A stretch of DNA of 64,000 bases from Bromus sterilis (Eukaryota; Streptophyta; Magnoliopsida; Poales; Poaceae), in the NCBI GenBank assembly GCA_950022295.1, contig OX465600.1, forward strand, positions 314,288,031 to 314,352,030, read 5' to 3'. The notes under the pieces were generated by a model that made no database searches, was not told the origin of the DNA, and saw nothing but the letters and a program-made list of their open reading frames with translations. The translations under genes and the position numbers were made by a program. Position 1 is the first letter of the stretch. Each line of letters starts with the position of its first letter. Below are positions 45,807-59,100 of the stretch, one piece after another.

Positions 45807-46756
45807 GTATGTTTATCCCTCAACCTATTCAATTATTGTCTTGTTGATTACGATAATTAATTTGAGCATCTGCTAGAAAATTTAAATTGGGATGTCGCTT
45901 TATCAGTTCTATCATGCAATGCTTATTATTTGCACTATAAACTCACAGTCCTAACTTTAATCTTTTTTAGTTGACTAGCATTGCTTTTTAGATTGTGACC
46001 TTATGCTTAAATAGTTAAATGTGTAAGGTTGCAGAAATGCAAATTCACTATCTCTGAGAATAGTGTCTATTCTATGGGGGTCACTTAATTCTTCATAGCT
46101 TTGTGGAATTTTTCTCCTTACATTGCAAATATTTACATGTTGGACATGCCACAAGTTTGGAGATATGAAACATCACGTACAGGGCAGCTTAAATTTTTTC
46201 ACTTTGTCCTGTATAAAGTCACAAGTCAATATTACAAACTATGTTTTTTTGTATGCACCACTAGCTCCAGGGAAGTTTTTCCTCTTCTTGAAACATAGTG
46301 GTGAGAATTTGATCCTCCATTAATAATGAATGGCCTTACTAAAAGTCTGCAATCAATGCCCAAAAACGCTGATATATCTGTCCATGTAAGTTTATCCACT
46401 CACTACATTATTTCCGCTGATATATTAATCTACTCTCTTGTCGATTTGGTTCCCCGTTTTGAGCATATGTGGCATGTTTTGCAGGGCACTCAATTTTTAT
46501 TTATCTTTGCAAGGATTCAGTTTTTGATTGTAGTTTATGGGATTAATTTTCTTGTTCTGAAGAACTTATATTATTGTGTGGGGGATTCCGTCTTTGAAAG
46601 GTTTGGTACAGAGCTAGAAGAAAACCTTAAGATGCTCCAACTTTTCATATATATGCTATTTTATCAATTTACACTTTCTCATGTTTTAGATATTTGGTAT
46701 GAGCTGCAGACACAAACTATGCTGTACTCTTTCCTTTATTTCTACAACATCGCCTA
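45807..46756. other. Spacer after the reductoisomerase fragment
   Basis: AT-rich. Plus-strand frames (for example 46326-46757) do not continue the reductoisomerase and show no known domain. The LINE begins abruptly at about 46757. Confidence 0.45.
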
Positions 46757-46780
46757 GTCCCTCATAAGATCACGGGGGAC

Positions 46781-49700
46781 ATGCAAGCCCTGCTGGACGC
46801 TCCGTACTCGTCAGAGGAGGTGAAACGGGCTCTGTTCCAAATGGCAACGACCAAGGCTCCAGGACCTGACGGATTCCCCGCGCACTTTTTTCAGCGTCAT
46901 TGGAGGATCTGTGCCGAGGAAATCACGAAGGCGGTGCTTAGAATTTTTGAGGGGGAAGAGAGTGCGGCTTCCATCAACAAAACTTTTCTGGTCTTAATAC
47001 CCAAAGTGAAAGATCCTGTATTGCTATCTCAATTCCGGCCTATAAGTTTGTGTAATGTCCTATAGAAGATTGCTTCCAAGGTCATTGCTAACAGACTCAA
47101 ATTGGTTTTACCAGAGATTATCAGCCCGGAGCAGTCTGCTTTTGTGCCGGGAAGATTGATCTCCGATAACATCATTGCTACCTACGAGTGTTTACACTTT
47201 ATGAAGCGGAATCGGGCTGTGATCCACATGCACGGTGCTCTGAAGCTGGACATGATGAAAGCTTACGATCGTGTGGAATGGCCGTATCTCCAGGCCATCC
47301 TGGTGAAGTTGGGCTTCTCGCACGAGTGGGTGACTACCATCATGGGTATGGTTAGTTCGGTATCTTACTCCGTTCTTTTTAATGGTAACAAATTGGAAGA
47401 ATTCAATCCTTCACGTGGCCTACGACAGGGAGATCCTATTTCTCCTTACTTTTTTCTTTTAGCAGCAGAGGGCCTTTCGTGCCTCTTAAACTCTCAAGTT
47501 GGGTCTCCGCATTTGGGTGGTCTAAAAGTGGCTCCTTCAGCGCCGTCGATAAATCATCTCTTATTTGCGGATGACAGCCTGCTGTTCTTCAAAGCAACAA
47601 GTGGAGGAGCTCATTAGGTGTCAAACCTATTGGAGGTCTATTGCGGGGCTTCGGGGCAGAAAGTGAATCTAGCGAAATCATAATTTTTTTCAGCAGAGGT
47701 TGCCCGGAGTCTGTAAGAGAGGAGATCAAGGGAATTCTGAGTGTCCCCAATGAAACTTTGAGTAAGAAGTATCTGGGATTACCCTCTGATGTGGGCTCCT
47801 CAAAGAATGGTGCTTTTAAATATCTCAAGGAGAGGCTATGGAATAGTCCTAGTCAAATCAGTTGCTCAGGCGGTGCCAGTTTACTCTATGTCCCGCTTTA
47901 AACTTTCGAGGGGACTTTTGGAGCAACTGAACAAATTGATTAGGCAGTTCTGGTGGGGCGCAAAAGATGGAAAGAGGAAGCCGGCGTGGGTGTGTTGGCA
48001 GGAGATGATCAAACCAAAGGCTATGGGAGGTCTTGGCTTCAGGGACTTCAAACTTTTTAATTTGGCACTGTTGTCCCGTCAAGCGTGGAGGATCTTAAAA
48101 CATCCAGAAAATCTTTCGTCCAGAATGATGAAGGCCATTTATTTCCCTAATGGTGACATTCTATCAGCTGAGCTGGGCTCCCATCCATCTCAGATTTGGA
48201 GGTCAGTCTTGGAAGGCAGGGATGTCTTGAAGGCGGGTTTGATCAAACGGATTGGTAATGGGGCAGATACAAGTATTTGGAATGAGAACTGGTTGCCGCG
48301 GGAGAGCAACACGCGCCTGATACGTCCCAAACGTATCTATAATTTCTGCTTGCTCCATACATGTTTTGTGTGACTTTGCCATGATTTGCTTGAACTGTCA
48401 TACACTTTTGAGCATATTTGGACTAATCTATTAACCCAGTGCATCCAGCTGCCAGTTGCTGTTTTCTGCTGTTTTTGTATTTCAGATTCCCGGCCATTAA
48501 AAGTGCTCCAAAAAATCCGGAAAAATCAGATAAAAAATCAGCGACACGGAAGCTTCCGGAAACACCAAAGGAGGGAAGGGGGCCACCACAGGGACTCCAG
48601 AAGGGTCCCTGGCGCGGCCCCACCCTAGGCCGCGCCAGGGAGCCTCCTGGCTGCCCTGTGGCCCCTCTCGGTGCCCCCTTCGCCTATATTTACCCCTCGG
48701 GGTGGAAACCCCTAAAAAGAACCCCTTTTTCGCGATCTCGCCTCTGTACCGCCGCCACCGCCGTTTCAAGATCGGAGCTGCCTGGAGAAGCTGCTCCGGC
48801 ACCCTGCCGGGAGAAGCTACCCCTCCGGGAGACCATCCATAGCCATGGACGCCTCCCGTATGTACCGTGAGTAGTTTCCCTTGGACCATGGGTCCGTGAC
48901 CAGTAGCTATGTGATCTATCTCTTCCCTCTTTGTGCCTCCACTTTTGAGACCTCGTGAGCTGCCTCACATGATCGAGACACCTTTGTAATTTTCTGCCGT
49001 TGCTATGCTGAGTTTGTTGAGATCTGATGGATTATGAGACTATGTTCAGATTGTGATGAGTAATATATTTGGTTCTTCTCTTTTATATTTTGTTCTTGAG
49101 TAAATTCTTGGATGTTCTCCGTTGCCTTATTTTACTTTGGCCAAGTGATTTGTTGCAACTCCAAGAGGGAGCGTTATGTTTGATTGTGGGTTCAGCCCCT
49201 TGATGTCTAGCTTGAGTGACAGAAACATGAGACTAGGGGATGTGCTGTTGCCACCAGGGATAAAACAACGGTGCTTGTATCCGCGGATGCAAGGATTGTT
49301 TACTTTACGCAAAGTTATTTTAATGCAGTTGTCTGTTGCTTTGGATTTATACTTTGGGTGGGATTCACAATTTAATACCAGCGAGATGTTCTGGATAGAT
49401 ACCTCAAGGTGGTTGATTCGTAGTAGATGCAGATGGATTTCGGTCTACTTACCTTGGCGTACTGCCCATTGTTTTTGAGCCCTTCCTTTCTTTGCAACAT
49501 AGTTAGCATTGCGGTGGCTTCATAATCCTGTCAATTGCCCAACTGTGATTTATTTACCTCGCTAGCACTTTTATCGTCTTTTGGGAGAGAGACATCATTA
49601 GTGAAAATCACGGGACCCCGGTCCATCTTCATATCATTGTTTACATTTTTAGTTTACTTTTCAGTTGCTATCACTACTATCATTATCCCGTGCGTTTTAT

Positions 49701-51094
49701 CCTTTGTAAAAAGCAAGGACGGAGGAATTGACAACACCTCTGTACTCGTTGGGAGCAAAGTTATCTGTATCTGTGTGCAGGTCCAGGTGAAGTTAGCAAC
49801 CCTCAGTTGTGAACGGCGCCATTGTTCACTTTATCACCTTCTTGTATCTCTGTGAGTCCTACTGGTTCGATACTCAACCTTAGCGTCTTCGCTAAGGGAA
49901 ATTTGCTGCTACGCTACAACTCACCTTCTACTTGGGGTAACCAACAAGGAGTGAGAACTATCCTCACCGTATCAGCGCCCCATCGCGTGTCTTCTCCAAA
50001 ATCTGCCATCGCATGTACACGATCTGCTGGATGCGGCGACTGCTTCCTGGCGTGTTGATGTACTAGAGAACCTGTTTCTCCCAGTTGACCGTCAGATCAT
50101 TATGGGTATATTCCCTGAAGCTGAACAAAAGGCATGGAATGAGCTGTGGAACTGCCCGGTTCCAGGGAAGATTCGACACTTCCTGTGGAGGCTGGCTAAA
50201 GTGTCCATTCCAACCGAGGATGTGCACAAACGTACGAAAATGGCAGACAATGATCAGTGACAAATTTGCGGGTGTACTGATTCGTGGAGACACTCACTGC
50301 TAGAGTGTAACATGGCGAGGTCGGTTTGGGCCATGGGTGACAGTGAAGTTCTGGATCACCTCATAGCGATCAAGGAACCGAACTCAAAGCTTTGGATCGC
50401 GGAAATTCTGGAGTCTATGGGACAGAGGGAGGCATCAAAGGTGTTTGTTACCTTGTGGGCTATTTGGTATGCAAGGCGCAAGTTGATTCATGAAGGGGTT
50501 CAACAGAGCCCCTTATCTACACATTTATTTATCCAGAGCTTTTTGAGGGAACATGAATTTGTTGCTCCTTAGAAGGGCGATGAGCCAAGTCAGGGGAGGC
50601 GCAATGGAAGGGGATGGTCTGCAATCGAGCAATGTTGGGTTCACATTAGGGTGGATGGTGGTTTATCTCGGAATGGAACGAGAGGGGCCGTCACTGCGGT
50701 GTGTCGGGACCATCTGGGTACCTTCCAAAGTTCATCCGCGGTGGTGTTTCCAGGGGTCACTGACCCTGCTTGTTTGGAGGTGCTAGCTTGCAGAGAAGCC
50801 CAATGCCTGGCTCAAGACTTGTTATGCAACAAGCTAATCATATCTGGGGATGCAAAGAACGCCATTAAAGATATCCAGGAAGAAGCTGGAGGGAAGAGTA
50901 GCATGATCATCTCTGAGATTGTAGCTAATAGGAGTCTTTTTACTGAATGTAATTTTTTTGAGGGGAGAAATTATAACCCCGATGCACATCGTCTGGTTAA
51001 GTTTGCTACTAGTCTAGATTTGGGTAGGCACTTATGGGTGATGGACCCACATGATCCAGTTTGTATCCCGAGGAACTTGGATTTGAATGAATGA
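46781..51094 (+). pseudogene. LINE ORF2: reverse transcriptase, zinc-binding RT domain and RNase H, disrupted
   Basis: Domains in order: KAPGPDGFPAHFFQRHW and FRPISLCNVL (46850-47062), SAFVPGRLISDNI (47133), LDMMKAYDRVEWPYLQ (47245), GLRQGDPISPYFFLLAAEGL (47417), FADDSLLFF (47566), FKLSRGLLEQLNKLIRQFWWG (47896), KPKAMGGLGFRDFKLFNLAL (48010), WNENWLP (48278). After the solo LTR, LENLFLPVDRQIIMGIFP (50068), the zinc-binding RT domain (PVPGKIRHFLWRLAKVSIP, 50157), then RNase H (VDGGLSRNG..., GDAKNAIKDI). Stops include TAG at 47063 and frame changes near 47617, 47690 and 50258. It is non-functional but much better preserved than the LINE at 21900-22735. Confidence 0.88.
48318..49974 (+). mobile_element. 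Solo LTR (probably Gypsy), 1657 bp
   Basis: Ends TGATACG...CGTATCA are themselves inverted. The flanking duplication is GCGCC (48313-48317 and 49975-49979), perfect. Joining the flanks restores the LINE reading (ESNTR|PIACLLQNLP). A TATA-like CCTATATTTACC occurs at 48682 in a GC-rich stretch, suggesting plus-strand orientation. The TGATACGTC start is common among Triticeae Gypsy LTRs; I cannot name the family with confidence. The frames inside are not genes. Confidence 0.8.
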
Positions 51095-51120
51095 GAAGTG
51101 TCTTACCCTTCAAAAAAAAT

Positions 51121-53030
51121 GCTAATCGACCATGAGTTCAATAAACTAAGAATTATTACAAAATACTACATGACTTGAATAAGTAAATAAAAAAGATTCA
51201 TGTTCAAATAGTATACACATAATTAAATAAATTAAATATTCATAATCTAAATGAAAGAAAAACAGTATCTAAAATTTGATATGAATCTATCGGCACAAAA
51301 TTGATCTAATGTCACATACAAATGCACCAATGACTATAGAATTGGCCGTCTGATCTCAAATGGACAGCTCAATGTCTCAAATTTTAATGCCACATACCGA
51401 TCTAATATCACATCGGGATGTCCGGTTGGCTTGATACACACTGTCTTGACTACTGTTTTTTCAGATTATGCGCGGTGACAGAAGCCGTCGCCATTGGAGA
51501 CTCTTCTCTTTCTCTCTCTGAAGATTGCTTTTCCTACCTCTCTTCCGGTGAACGGAACAAAGACGACACAAGAGTGTAGCAGCAAGCTTGTGTACTGTAA
51601 CTCCTTCTTCGTACGTAAATTTTACACGAATATCTAGCGCCTAAGCATTTTCTATCCTAATTATTTTAAGAATGTTTTGAGTTTTTCTCCGTATGTCTTT
51701 TGAAGAGTTTCTCATTCAGAAGCATATGAGCCTAGGCTCAGTTTTGAATTCCTCGGTGAAAAAGCTCAACTGTTTAATCACACGTTTTGTACACAATTTA
51801 TGTTTGCACAAACGATACGCATTTGAGCAACAAACAAATCCCATCATAGAACTTTTCACCGTCAAGAACAATCGGGTACCATGACGTAAAAATCCATCAT
51901 TGATCAACTAACTAAGCTAGATGATGAGCATAGACATCACAAGAACTTTAAGACTTGGGCACCCCTATTTTTTCTGCCTTAACAGTGTTTAATATGTTTG
52001 TTTGCGAATAAACACATTTTCTGACTTTTTTCATCTGTCATTGACCATTGTGCGTTCGGTAACTGTGTTGTTAGCCATACTGCAGCCAGGAGTTTGGCAA
52101 AAATGCAAAATTGCCAATACTCTGCTGGTTCTCTTGCGGCGATTGTATTTTAATTCAGGGAAAGATAAGTCTCTTTGTTTAGAGAAGTGCTTGGGCTAAA
52201 TTCCAATACTCTCCTTCTCTTTGCAGCTATAATCTTCTATTCTCATGTAGATTGCTTCTTTTGTTTGTTGCTCGGCTTTTCAGGTCTGGGAAAACTAACT
52301 TCAACAATAATACAATACAATATTGAATTGCAAGAAAGCCCAGTTATCTTACTGAAGGTACTTGATCTGATTCTCTTGCTAGTGCTTACTCACATGGTCG
52401 TGGAGGAAAAAATTAACGTAGTTGGCAATTTGATTGCATCCATCACCAGTTATGTGCTCAATTTGTTTTTCAATTTTTTTTGTAAGGGAAGGCAAAGCTT
52501 TCATAAAGTTGGAATTTCATGATAGTAGTCTCTTAGCTAGATTTTAATATGTTCTACTTATATGACACTAGTGCTATTGTCAAACAGTACTACATGTTTG
52601 TAAACTTGATGTGTTAAAAGTCTTAAAATTGCTTTTCAGTTGCAATTTCCGACTTTCCTTAACTTCCAAAGTGCCACTAATCATTTTCATCCAATTTGGA
52701 TGTTTTCAAACACCAGTTTGTTTGGGTACTGTGTAGCCGAACAGACTGCTACTCTCCTTTGGAAACCTGATACTGGTCCACACGACATGCTATCCCATAA
52801 ACATTTTCACCACTATTGCATGCTTGGGCATTCACCAATATAGTATTTAAAATTATTATCAAACCAACACATTGGTTCACCAAAAACAATGATGAAAGAA
52901 CATTTTTTGTACAAAGTGGAAATACTTTCCAGCCTTTGCATTACTTTGCGCAGCCTGGGCCTTACTTCATCGTTTTCAACAATCCAACACTAATAAGATA
53001 AAAAAGGAAAAATATACAACTGTTTGAGTT
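51121..53030. other. Intergenic, one partial repeat
   Basis: Bases 51614-51745 are a partial copy of the foldback repeat at 21531-21905. Otherwise AT-rich with short frames. A 52-codon-scale segment around 52280-52360 (LGKLTSTIIQYNIELQESPVI) sits behind an acceptor-like TTTTCAG but matches nothing I can name. Confidence 0.4.
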
Positions 53031-53174
53031 AAGGATAACACAGAACCTTTTATTGAATTTCCATTCATGGTAGAGTAAAACACCATGGGATCAATCTCGA
53101 ATAATCATGAGCAGTTACAATGAAAAGTAGAAGGAAATCTTTGTCCCACGAACCAATCAGGCATGTTCATGAGG
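53031..53174 (-). terminator. 3' UTR and polyadenylation signal of the ankyrin gene
   Basis: On the minus strand TTCAATAAAAGG (about 53057-53046) gives a canonical AATAAA about 120 bases after the TGA at 53177-53175. Cleavage would be expected 15-30 bases further, near 53025. Confidence 0.55.
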
Positions 53175-56100
53175 TCAGACCATATCAAGGAAATCAGAGT
53201 CGAATGGTGTATCATGGTATCTTTTCTTCAGCTTCAAGATGGGCAATTCACCAATCAGCATCGTAAGAATAGGCAGCAATGCAGATACAACGCAAACTGC
53301 AATGGCCAACCAATGAAGTCGACCTGCCAGTACTGTGTATAAACCAGTTGCAAATGCTAGGGTTGTTGCCATGTATGCAAACCACATAAGCTTCTTTGTG
53401 ACAAATCTGTAGTGTAACAAGAACTCAAAATCCTTACACCTTGCTAGGACACATATGAAGGCTACAGCCAGGGAGGAGGACATTCCTAAAGTGTCAAAGA
53501 TTAAGAATGCTTGAAATGCAAGCTTCCTGGCCATGATGGGTAGCCCCTCACTTCCAGCCTCACTGCTGTATCCTCCTGGCAATGTGAAAGCTGCAGCGAA
53601 GGTAATTGTCGCTATGAGGATAGCCACTAAAGATGTGTTGCCTGTATATGTTTGAATCAGAGATTTAGCATCTTCCCTTGACGCTTTAATTACTTTTTTC
53701 ATCACTTCCACATGAAGATTATAAATGTCAGTTTCTGCTCTACGATCAGCTTGGTATATATCCAAAAAGATTTTATTCTGCACGTATTCAAAGGAAGGAA
53801 CAATTAGATCTCAATGTAATACTATACTCAATGAAAATACGTTGAAAAAAATAACAGACTGTTGTACAGGAAAGTGAAATTGTACACATACGCAATCTTA
53901 TACGATGTCTCCTAGAATTGAACTTATGCTATTATGGTATCTATGGACTAATACAGAAAAAAACCAAAAGAGAAAACATTGGGCTAAAAAAATCTCAATG
54001 CTTTGCCTTCAGATTTTCCGGAATTACTACGTTACTCACTGATTTGTCATGAAATTTATTATTTTATCCTGAATCAGAAAACATTGGGTAAAAGAAAGCA
54101 ACAACATACTATTTATTGTTGTTTTGAGTTTACACTACGCCAAACTGCTTAGTTGCCTGCGGCAAAAGCCGTAGGCATAGCTCAGAAAACCGTCAGCATA
54201 GGCTATGCCGACGGCCACCGTCGGCATATGGCCGTCGGGGTCTCGCACGTCAGCAAACCTCAAAAACTCGTCGGCATAGAAAAGCCGTCGGCAACTGAGC
54301 TATGCCTACGGCAGTACCGTCGGCATATGTGAACACGTGGCAGCTCCCGGGAGACCCTGGCCAGGAGCTATGCCTACGGCAATGCCGTCGGCATATATGG
54401 ACACGTGGCAGCTCCCGGAAGACCCTGGCCAGGAGCTATGCATACGGCAATGCCGTCGGCATAGATGTATAAAAAAATACTGCACGTGGCCCCGCCACAG
54501 TACAGTACGCCCAACTGTAGTTTTTTTTAACAAATCCCAGCCATAAAAAATATTAATTAACATGCAGCCACGGCGTGGAGAGAAGAACGGCTGCGGCAGG
54601 GGGTGTTGTGGGAGGCTGGGCTTGGCGAGGTGCAGCCACAGCACGACGCCATCCCGCGCTGGTCCACGTGAGGGCGGTGGTGTTGCTCCTCCTCTGGTCC
54701 TCCAGATCGGGAGGGGCGGTGGTGATGGCGGCTTCCGGCGAGGGGCAGCAGCCCTCCGGCGACGGGCCGAGGTCGGGGAGGAGCGCGAGGGCAGGAGGAT
54801 GGCCGGATCCATGGTGGCGGAGGCCCTGGACAGAGGGGGAGAGAGATCAGGGAGAGAAGGGAGGAGTGGCGAGCCCGGCTGTGGTCGCCCTCCAAGCTAT
54901 GGTGGCTTGCCGGGGTGGTCGCCCCGCGCGCCCGGCTGTGGTGGCCCGGCGTGGTCGCCCGCCGTGGAAGCCTCGCGCGCCCGGTCGTGGCAGCCTGCCA
55001 TGGACGCCCGACCGTGGCCGCCCTACCGTGGACCCGCTCGCCGGAGACGAGCGCCCGCGAGGGATGGAGCAGGAGGGCGGCGCGCTCCAGCGCCACAGAC
55101 TGGAGAGGGGCGCAGTGAGGAAGGCTCGGGAGTCGGGAGGGTTGGAGTAGAACGACGCGGTCGTGTGGCTGGTGGAGGAGATGGGAAGAGATAAGGTGGG
55201 CTGTGGGAGAGATAGTTTTTTTTTTACTTTTTTATATGGATGGATGGATATGGACGGTGGGGAGATGAGTGGGTGGTTGGATTTGCGCCATGTCATCGAT
55301 CCGTGGCACCAATGTGTCCACCAATGAGAAGGCCCTTTCAATTATGTGTTTTTTTTGTCCACTAAAAAATAAAGAAAAATGATTAAAAAAATAGATAATC
55401 AAATCCTTTAACAATGAGCCATTTTATGTGTAATAGATGTAAGAATAAATTGTAAACTTCGAGTACAATAATTTTCTTACTTCATTTGCATTTTATAAAA
55501 TAAAACAAATTAATATCTCACATTTACAAATGATTGATGTTAGTGCTATTTTCAAAGGATAGTTTTTCCAAATGGTCTCATATTTTGTATATGTGTGTAT
55601 ATTTTAATGCCTAACAAATTTTCCGAAGGAAGTTTTCATTTTCGTTGCACGAAAAAATCATTTTTCATTTTTCGAGTGCCAAAAGTAGGGTCTTTTGTGA
55701 AGGATCTACCAAATATTTGATGTCAATTTGAACCAATACATTTTTTTAATATACTAGACCATATTTTATTAACAATTGATCAAACTTTTCATGTAAAATG
55801 TTTATTATACACCTCTCCTGAAAAAGACAAATTGTCGCCGATTCAGCTGGAACGGGGTGAAATTTAAACTACAAGTGCTGGATAGTTTGCTCTTTATTTT
55901 TTTCAAAAAATCATTTCTAGGTGCACAAGTACTCATTTCATTAGATATCCACCAATAGTTTTGCAAGATTCCACCCCTAGCTATCACCGGTCATGCCCCC
56001 CCCTCTCCCGTTTTGACTGCATTTTGAAACAGGTGCTTACACAATTCAACAAAAATAAAAAAATGTAAAACCTTCGCGTTGCATCATAATATATGTCTAG

Positions 56101-59100
56101 TAACCATACAAACCAACAAAATTGGAATAATGCAAATATATTGAAAAAGTCTTCTCAAAATGAGCTATCGAGTATGAAGGTTCATGGCTTTCAAGCCAAA
56201 TGACCGATGTTAGTGCTAGTTTCAAAGGATAGTTTTACCAGATGATCTCATATTTTTCATATGTGTGTATATTTGAATGCCCAACAAGTTTGCCAAAGGA
56301 AGCTTTCATTTTCGTCGCACGAAAAATCCATTTTTCATTTTCCGAGTGCCAAAAGTAGGGTCTTTCTGTGAAGAATCTACCAAATATTTGATGTCAATTT
56401 GAACCAATCCATTTTTGTATTATACTAGACCATATTATATTAACAATGGACCAAAGTTTCCATGTAAAATGTTTCCTATGCACCTCTGCTGAAAAAGACA
56501 AATTGCCGCTGATTCAGTTGGAACGAGGTGAAATTTGAACTACAAGTATTTGATAGTTTGCTCTTTATTTTTTCAAAAAATCATTTCTAGATGCACAAGT
56601 ACTCGTTTCATCAGAGATCTACCAAGAGGTTTGCAAGATTCCACCCCTAGCTATCACCGGCCATGCCCCCCCTCCCCCGTTTTGACCGCATTTTGAAATC
56701 GGTGCTTAAACAATTCAAAAAAAATCAAAAAAATAGAAAACCTTCGCGTTGCATCCTAATTTATGTCCTAGTAACCATAAAAACCAACAAACTTGGAATA
56801 ATGCAAATCTATTAAAAAAGTCTACTCAAAATGGGCTATCGAGTATGAAGGTTCATGGCTTTCAAGCCAAATGGCCAAAGTTATAGCTCATTTCAAATGA
56901 TAGTTTCCCCAAATGATCTCATATTTTGCATATGTGTGTATATTTGAATGCCCAACAAGTTTGCCAAAGGAAGTTTTCATTTTCGTCGCACGAAAAATCC
57001 ATTTTTCATTTTCCGAGTGCCGAAAGTAGGGTCTTTTTGTGAAGAATCTACCAAATATTTGATGTCAATTTGAACCAATCCATTTTTGTATTATACTAGA
57101 CCATATTATATTAACAATTGACCAAAGTTTCCATGTAAAATGTTTCCTATACACCTCTGTTGAATAAGACAAATTGCCGCCGATTCAGGTGGAACGGGGT
57201 GAAATTTGAACTACAAGTATTTGATAGTTTGCTCTTTATTTTTTCAAAAAATCATTTCTAGGTGCACAAGTACTCATTTCATCAGAGATCTACCAAGAGG
57301 TTTGCAAGATTCCACCCCTAGCTATCACCGACCATGCCCCCCCTCCCCCGTTTTGACCGCATTTTGAAATCGGTGCTTAAACAATTCAAAAAAAATCAAA
57401 AAAATAGAAAACCTTCGCGTTGCATCCTAATTTATGTCCTAGTAACCATAAAAACCAACAAACTTGGAATAATGCAAATCTATTAAAAAAGTCTACTCAA
57501 AATGGGCTATCGAGTATGAAGGTTCATGGCTTTCAAGCAAAATGCCCAAAGTTATAGCTCATTTCAAATGATAGTTTCCCCAAATGATCTCATATTTTGC
57601 ATATGTGTGTATATTTGAATGCCCAACAAGTTTGCCAAAGGAAGTTTTCATTTTCGTCGCACGAAAAATCCATTTTTCATTTTCCGAGTGCCGAAAGTAG
57701 GGTCTTTTTGTGAAGAATCTACCAAATATTTGATGTCAATTTGAACCAATCCATTTTTGTATTATACTAGACCATATTATATTAACAATTGACCAAAGTT
57801 TCCATGTAAAATGTTTCCTATACACCTCTGCTGAAAAAGACAAATTGCCGCCGATTCAGGTGGAACGAGGTGAAATTTGAACTACAAGTATTTGATAGTT
57901 TGCTCTTTATTTTTTCAAAAAATCATTTCTAGGTGCACAAGTACTCATTTCATCAGAGATCTACCAAGAGGTTTGCAATATTCCACCCCTAGCTATCACC
58001 GACCATGCCCCCCCTCCCCCGTTTTGACCGCATTTTGAAATCGGTGCTTAAACAATTCAAAAAAAATCAAAAAAATAGAAAACCTTCGCGTTGCATCCTA
58101 ATTTATGTCCTAGTAACCATAAAAACCAACAAACTTGGAATAATGCAAATCTATTAAAAAAGTCTACTCAAAATGGGCTATCGAGTATGAAGGTTCATGG
58201 CTTTCAAGCCAAATGGCCAAAGTTATAGCTCATTTCAAATGATAGTTTCCCCAAATGATCTCATATTTTGCATATGTGTGTATATTTGAATGCCCAACAA
58301 GTTTGCCAAAGGAAGTTTTCATTTTCGTCGCACGAAAAATCCATTTTTCATTTTCCGAGTGCCGAAAGTAGGGTCTTTTTGTGAAGAATCTACCAAATAT
58401 TTGATGTCAATTTGAACCAATCCATTTTTGTATTATACTAGACCATATTATATTAACAATTGACCAAAGTTTCCATGTAAAATGTTTCCTATACACCTCT
58501 GTTGAATAAGACAAATTGCCGCCGATTCAGGTGGAACGGGGTGAAATTTGAACTACAAGTATTTGATAGTTTGCTCTTTATTTTTTCAAAAAATCATTTC
58601 TAGGTGCACAAGTACTCATTTCATCAGAGATCTACCAAGAGGTTTGCAAGATTCCACCCCTAGCTATCACCGACCATGCCCCCCTCCCCCGTTTTGACCG
58701 CATTTTGAAATCGGTGCTTAAACAATTCAAAAAAAAATCAAAAAAATAGAAAACCTTCACGTTGCATCCTAATTTATGTCCTAGTAACCATAAAAACCAA
58801 CAAACTTGGAATAATGCAAATCCATGAAGGAATGAATTACTTGTGATTTTTATAAACTATAAGGACTTATTTGCCAAAGTACATTATGTCGCATTTTTAA
58901 CATATCCAAAAACAGAAACAAAGTGAATATTCATAATCTATGGAAAATTCTACCCCAAATTGATATATAATTTGCATATGTTTAAATTTAGATAACTCAA
59001 AATGAATAATTTAAAAACATTAAATTAAAATAATAATTGAAAAAATGTTGCCGACGGTATAACCGTCGGCATAGCTCTAGCGCCGTTAGTCGGCAGGCAG

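Larger units (their letters stand above)
46757..51120 (+). mobile_element. 5'-truncated L1-type LINE interrupted by a solo LTR
   Basis: The sequence enters the LINE ORF2 within the region just before reverse transcriptase (VPHKITGDMQALLDAPYSSEEV) and continues to RNase H. It ends in a short A run (51113-51120) after 'gtcttacccttc'. The endonuclease domain and ORF1 are missing, as in most 5'-truncated copies. A 1657-bp solo LTR (48318-49974) splits it. A clear target-site duplication was not found at the outer ends. Confidence 0.85.

Noticed and set aside
46326..46757. Continuation of the reductoisomerase gene into the 143-codon frame before the LINE
   Set aside because: The translation shows none of the enzyme's C-terminal motifs; it looks like AT-rich intergenic DNA.
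48386..49855. Several frames of 80-140 codons inside the solo LTR
   Set aside because: They overlap on both strands and fall inside an LTR defined by ends and target duplication.
54557..55194. Long overlapping frames on both strands in the GC-rich block of the CACTA element
   Set aside because: Open in several frames because of composition; Arg/Gly/Pro-rich, no domain, no splice context. Kept only as a GC-rich block.
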